Assembly (NCBI RefSeq): GCF_913777995.1
Contig: NZ_CAJYVE010000028.1
Span: 1-64,000 of the forward strand
Source of the DNA: an uncultured Pseudomonas sp.
Lineage (GTDB): Bacteria > Pseudomonadota > Gammaproteobacteria > Pseudomonadales > Pseudomonadaceae
Reading direction: 5' to 3'
DNA: 64,000 nucleotides
Shown here: positions 62,537 through 64,000 of the stretch, one piece after another
Numbering within the stretch: the stretch's first letter is position 1
Layout of the letters: every line of letters begins with the position of its first letter
The notes under the pieces: model-generated
The model's database searches: none
Told to the model about the DNA's origin: nothing
What the model saw: only the letters and a program-made list of their open reading frames with translations
Made by a program: the position numbers and the translations under genes

Positions 62537-63517
62537 ATGACCCTGACCCAACCACTGCGTATCGGCATCATCGGCACCGGCGCCATTGGCGGCTTCTACG
62601 GATTGCTGCTGGCCCGTGCCGGCTTCGACGTGCATTTCCTGTTGCGCAGCGAGTTCGATGCCGTGTCGCGCAAGGGGCTGCAGGTGGACAGCCAGGTCCA
62701 CGGCGCGCTGCACCTGGCGTCAGTCAACGCGCATCGCCAGGCCGCCGACATGCCGCCGTGCGACTGGCTGCTGGTGGGCGCCAAGACCACCAGTAATGCC
62801 GCCCTGGCGCCCTTGATCACGCAGGCGGCTGCGCCGGGAGCGCGGGTCGTGTTGCTGCAGAATGGCCTGGAGGTCGAGGAACAGTTGCGGCCACTGTTGC
62901 CCGAGAGCCTGCATCTGCTCGGCGGGCTGTGTTTCGTGTGCCTGCATCGTCAGGCGCCCGGTGTGGTTGTTCATCAGGCGGGCGGTACGGTGAACCTGGG
63001 CTATCACAGTGGGCCTGCGGTCGATCAGGCGGCGCGTATGGCGCTGGTCGAGGAGGGCGCTGCGCTGTTCGCGGCGGCAGGTATCGACGGCAAGGCGATG
63101 CCTGACCTGCGCCAGGCTCGCTGGCAGAAGCTGGTGTGGAACGTGCCTTATAACGGTCTTTCCGTGCTGTTGCGGGCTGGCACTCAAGCCTTGATGGCCG
63201 ACCCGCACAGTCGCGCGCTGATCGAGGCGTTGATGGAGGAAGTGATCCGCGGTGCGGCAGCCTGTGGTGTGCAAATGCCGGGTAATTACGCCCAGACGCT
63301 GTTGGCGTTCACCGATGCATTGCCCGACTACTGGCCGAGCATGTACCACGACTTTGCCGGCCAGCGCCCCATGGAGCTGGAGGTCATCTACCAGCGGCCA
63401 CTGCGTGCGGCCCAGGCCGCCGGTTGCGAGTTGCCGCGTATTCGCACCCTTTACCAGTCGCTGGCCTTCATCGACCGGCGCCGTGCGGATGCAGGCCCGG
63501 GCCTTGCGGGCGATTGA
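62537..63517 (+). CDS. Putative 2-dehydropantoate 2-reductase (PanE/ApbA family)
   Basis: A 326-residue NADP-dependent reductase. The Rossmann motif GIIGTGAIGGFYGLLLARAG is at the N-terminus; LLVGAKTTSN carries the family Lys, and QNGLEVEEQL and VWNVPYNGLSVL (Asn, catalytic region) follow. The PanE family reduces ketopantoate to pantoate, but pseudomonads have several paralogues with unproved substrates, so the assignment is to family. GAGGAA lies six bases before the ATG. Confidence 0.87.
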   Translation: MTLTQPLRIGIIGTGAIGGFYGLLLARAGFDVHFLLRSEFDAVSRKGLQVDSQVHGALHLASVNAHRQAADMPPCDWLLVGAKTTSNAALAPLITQAAAPGARVVLLQNGLEVEEQLRPLLPESLHLLGGLCFVCLHRQAPGVVVHQAGGTVNLGYHSGPAVDQAARMALVEEGAALFAAAGIDGKAMPDLRQARWQKLVWNVPYNGLSVLLRAGTQALMADPHSRALIEALMEEVIRGAAACGVQMPGNYAQTLLAFTDALPDYWPSMYHDFAGQRPMELEVIYQRPLRAAQAAGCELPRIRTLYQSLAFIDRRRADAGPGLAGD

Positions 63518-63527
63518 TCCGCCGCCG

Positions 63528-63543
63528 CCCGACTATTGTCGGG
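63528..63543 (+). terminator. Small hairpin after the reductase gene
   Basis: CCCGAC, a TATT loop and GTCGGG form a 6-bp stem 10 bases after the stop codon. No T-tract follows, so it is a weak terminator candidate. Confidence 0.35.
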
Positions 63544-63595
63544 TGCGCTGCTAAGCTCAATCAATCGCCGTCATTCTGGCAGTCCGGGAGGCCGT

Positions 63596-64000
63596 ATGAT
63601 CCGTTCGATGCTCTATGCCACAGACCTCGGTCTGTACGCGCCCTACGTGACACAACACGCGCTGGCATTGGCACGGACCTTCAACGCGGGGCTCTACGTG
63701 ATCCATGTGGTCGAGCCACTGGGCCTGTTCGCTGAATCGGTGCTGCAGAGTTATCTGGGTGAGGAAGCAGTCAGGGAGCTGCACGGTCGGGGCGTGAGTA
63801 CGTTCATGGAGGGCATCGAGCAACGGATGCTCGACGGTTTTCGCGAAGAGTTCGGTGCCGGCCACGCGGATCTTTCGTTCATTCGCACGGTGCGGGTCGT
63901 CCAGGGTGACCCCTCGATGGTGATACTCGAGCAGGCTCGTGAACTGGCCGTGGACCTGCTGGTGGTCGGCAGCCATAGCCGCATGGTGGGTGACGGTGCG
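63596..64000 (+). CDS. Universal stress protein (partial, cut by the window end)
   Basis: The first 135 codons of a UspA-family protein, with no stop before the window ends. It opens with MIRSMLYATDLGLYAPYV, and the nucleotide-binding end motif begins as DLLVVGSHSRMVGDGA (G-2x-G-9x-G type, cut before completion). GGGAGG lies six bases before the ATG at 63596. Usp proteins bind ATP or related ligands and respond to starvation or other stress; partners unknown. Confidence 0.85.
   Translation, partial: MIRSMLYATDLGLYAPYVTQHALALARTFNAGLYVIHVVEPLGLFAESVLQSYLGEEAVRELHGRGVSTFMEGIEQRMLDGFREEFGAGHADLSFIRTVRVVQGDPSMVILEQARELAVDLLVVGSHSRMVGDGA

Overview
The window looks like a chromosomal segment of a high-GC Pseudomonas of the P. 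putida group. The evidence is an OprI/Lpp lipoprotein, complete kdpFABCDE, a TgpA-type transglutaminase operon, an AroF-type DAHP synthase and REP-type palindromes, all with Pseudomonas-like codon use. A complete zeaxanthin-glucoside (yellow carotenoid) cluster points towards yellow members such as P. fulva or P. parafulva; this species hint is inference. No tRNA, rRNA, CRISPR array, transposase or integrase was seen. Region 1 (1-21.5 kb) is an accessory, toxin-like island. Two full-length RHS/YD-repeat genes lie in inverted orientation (301-5265 minus, 15302-19912 plus). Between them a four-gene plus-strand operon encodes one beta-module protein (5487-7268) and three paralogous large proteins (7340-9727, 9759-12047, 12092-15046). 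The N-terminal domains of the three paralogues resemble the P-47/TULIP-like proteins known from clostridial neurotoxin loci, followed by Ig-like modules. After rhs2 come two small 'orphan' Rhs core-plus-tip genes whose C-terminal domains are diverged relatives of the rhs2 tip. No immunity gene is recognisable. A repeated palindromic element of about 85 bp occurs at both ends of the island and inside it. Region 2 (21.5-30.2 kb) has a small solo LuxR-type HTH gene and the potassium-uptake operon kdpFABC with the sensor-regulator pair kdpDE; phased repeats upstream of kdpF may be KdpE sites. Region 3 (30.2-45.2 kb) is mostly ordinary core genome: a patatin-like phospholipase, a small lipoprotein, the moxR-DUF58-tgpA operon, a CHAD protein, a thioesterase, an Mpo1-like membrane protein, a chemoreceptor, tatD, an MltF-like lytic transglycosylase, a DoxX protein, greB and several hypotheticals. 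Region 4 (45.2-52.6 kb) is the carotenoid cluster. crtE diverges from an overlapping fni-crtX-crtY-crtI-crtB operon, and a convergent crtZ overlaps the crtB 3' end. Together these take isopentenyl diphosphate to zeaxanthin and its glucosides: Fni balances IPP/DMAPP, CrtE makes GGPP, CrtB phytoene, CrtI lycopene, CrtY beta-carotene, CrtZ zeaxanthin, and CrtX adds glucose. Region 5 (52.8-64 kb) holds an OBAP/DUF1264 lipoprotein, a DsbA-fold protein with a CxxS site, a YbbA/YbbP-type ABC pair divergent from tesA, an L,D-transpeptidase, oprI, a GNAT-like protein, DAHP synthase, a thioredoxin-like protein, a ketopantoate reductase-like protein and a universal stress protein cut by the window end.
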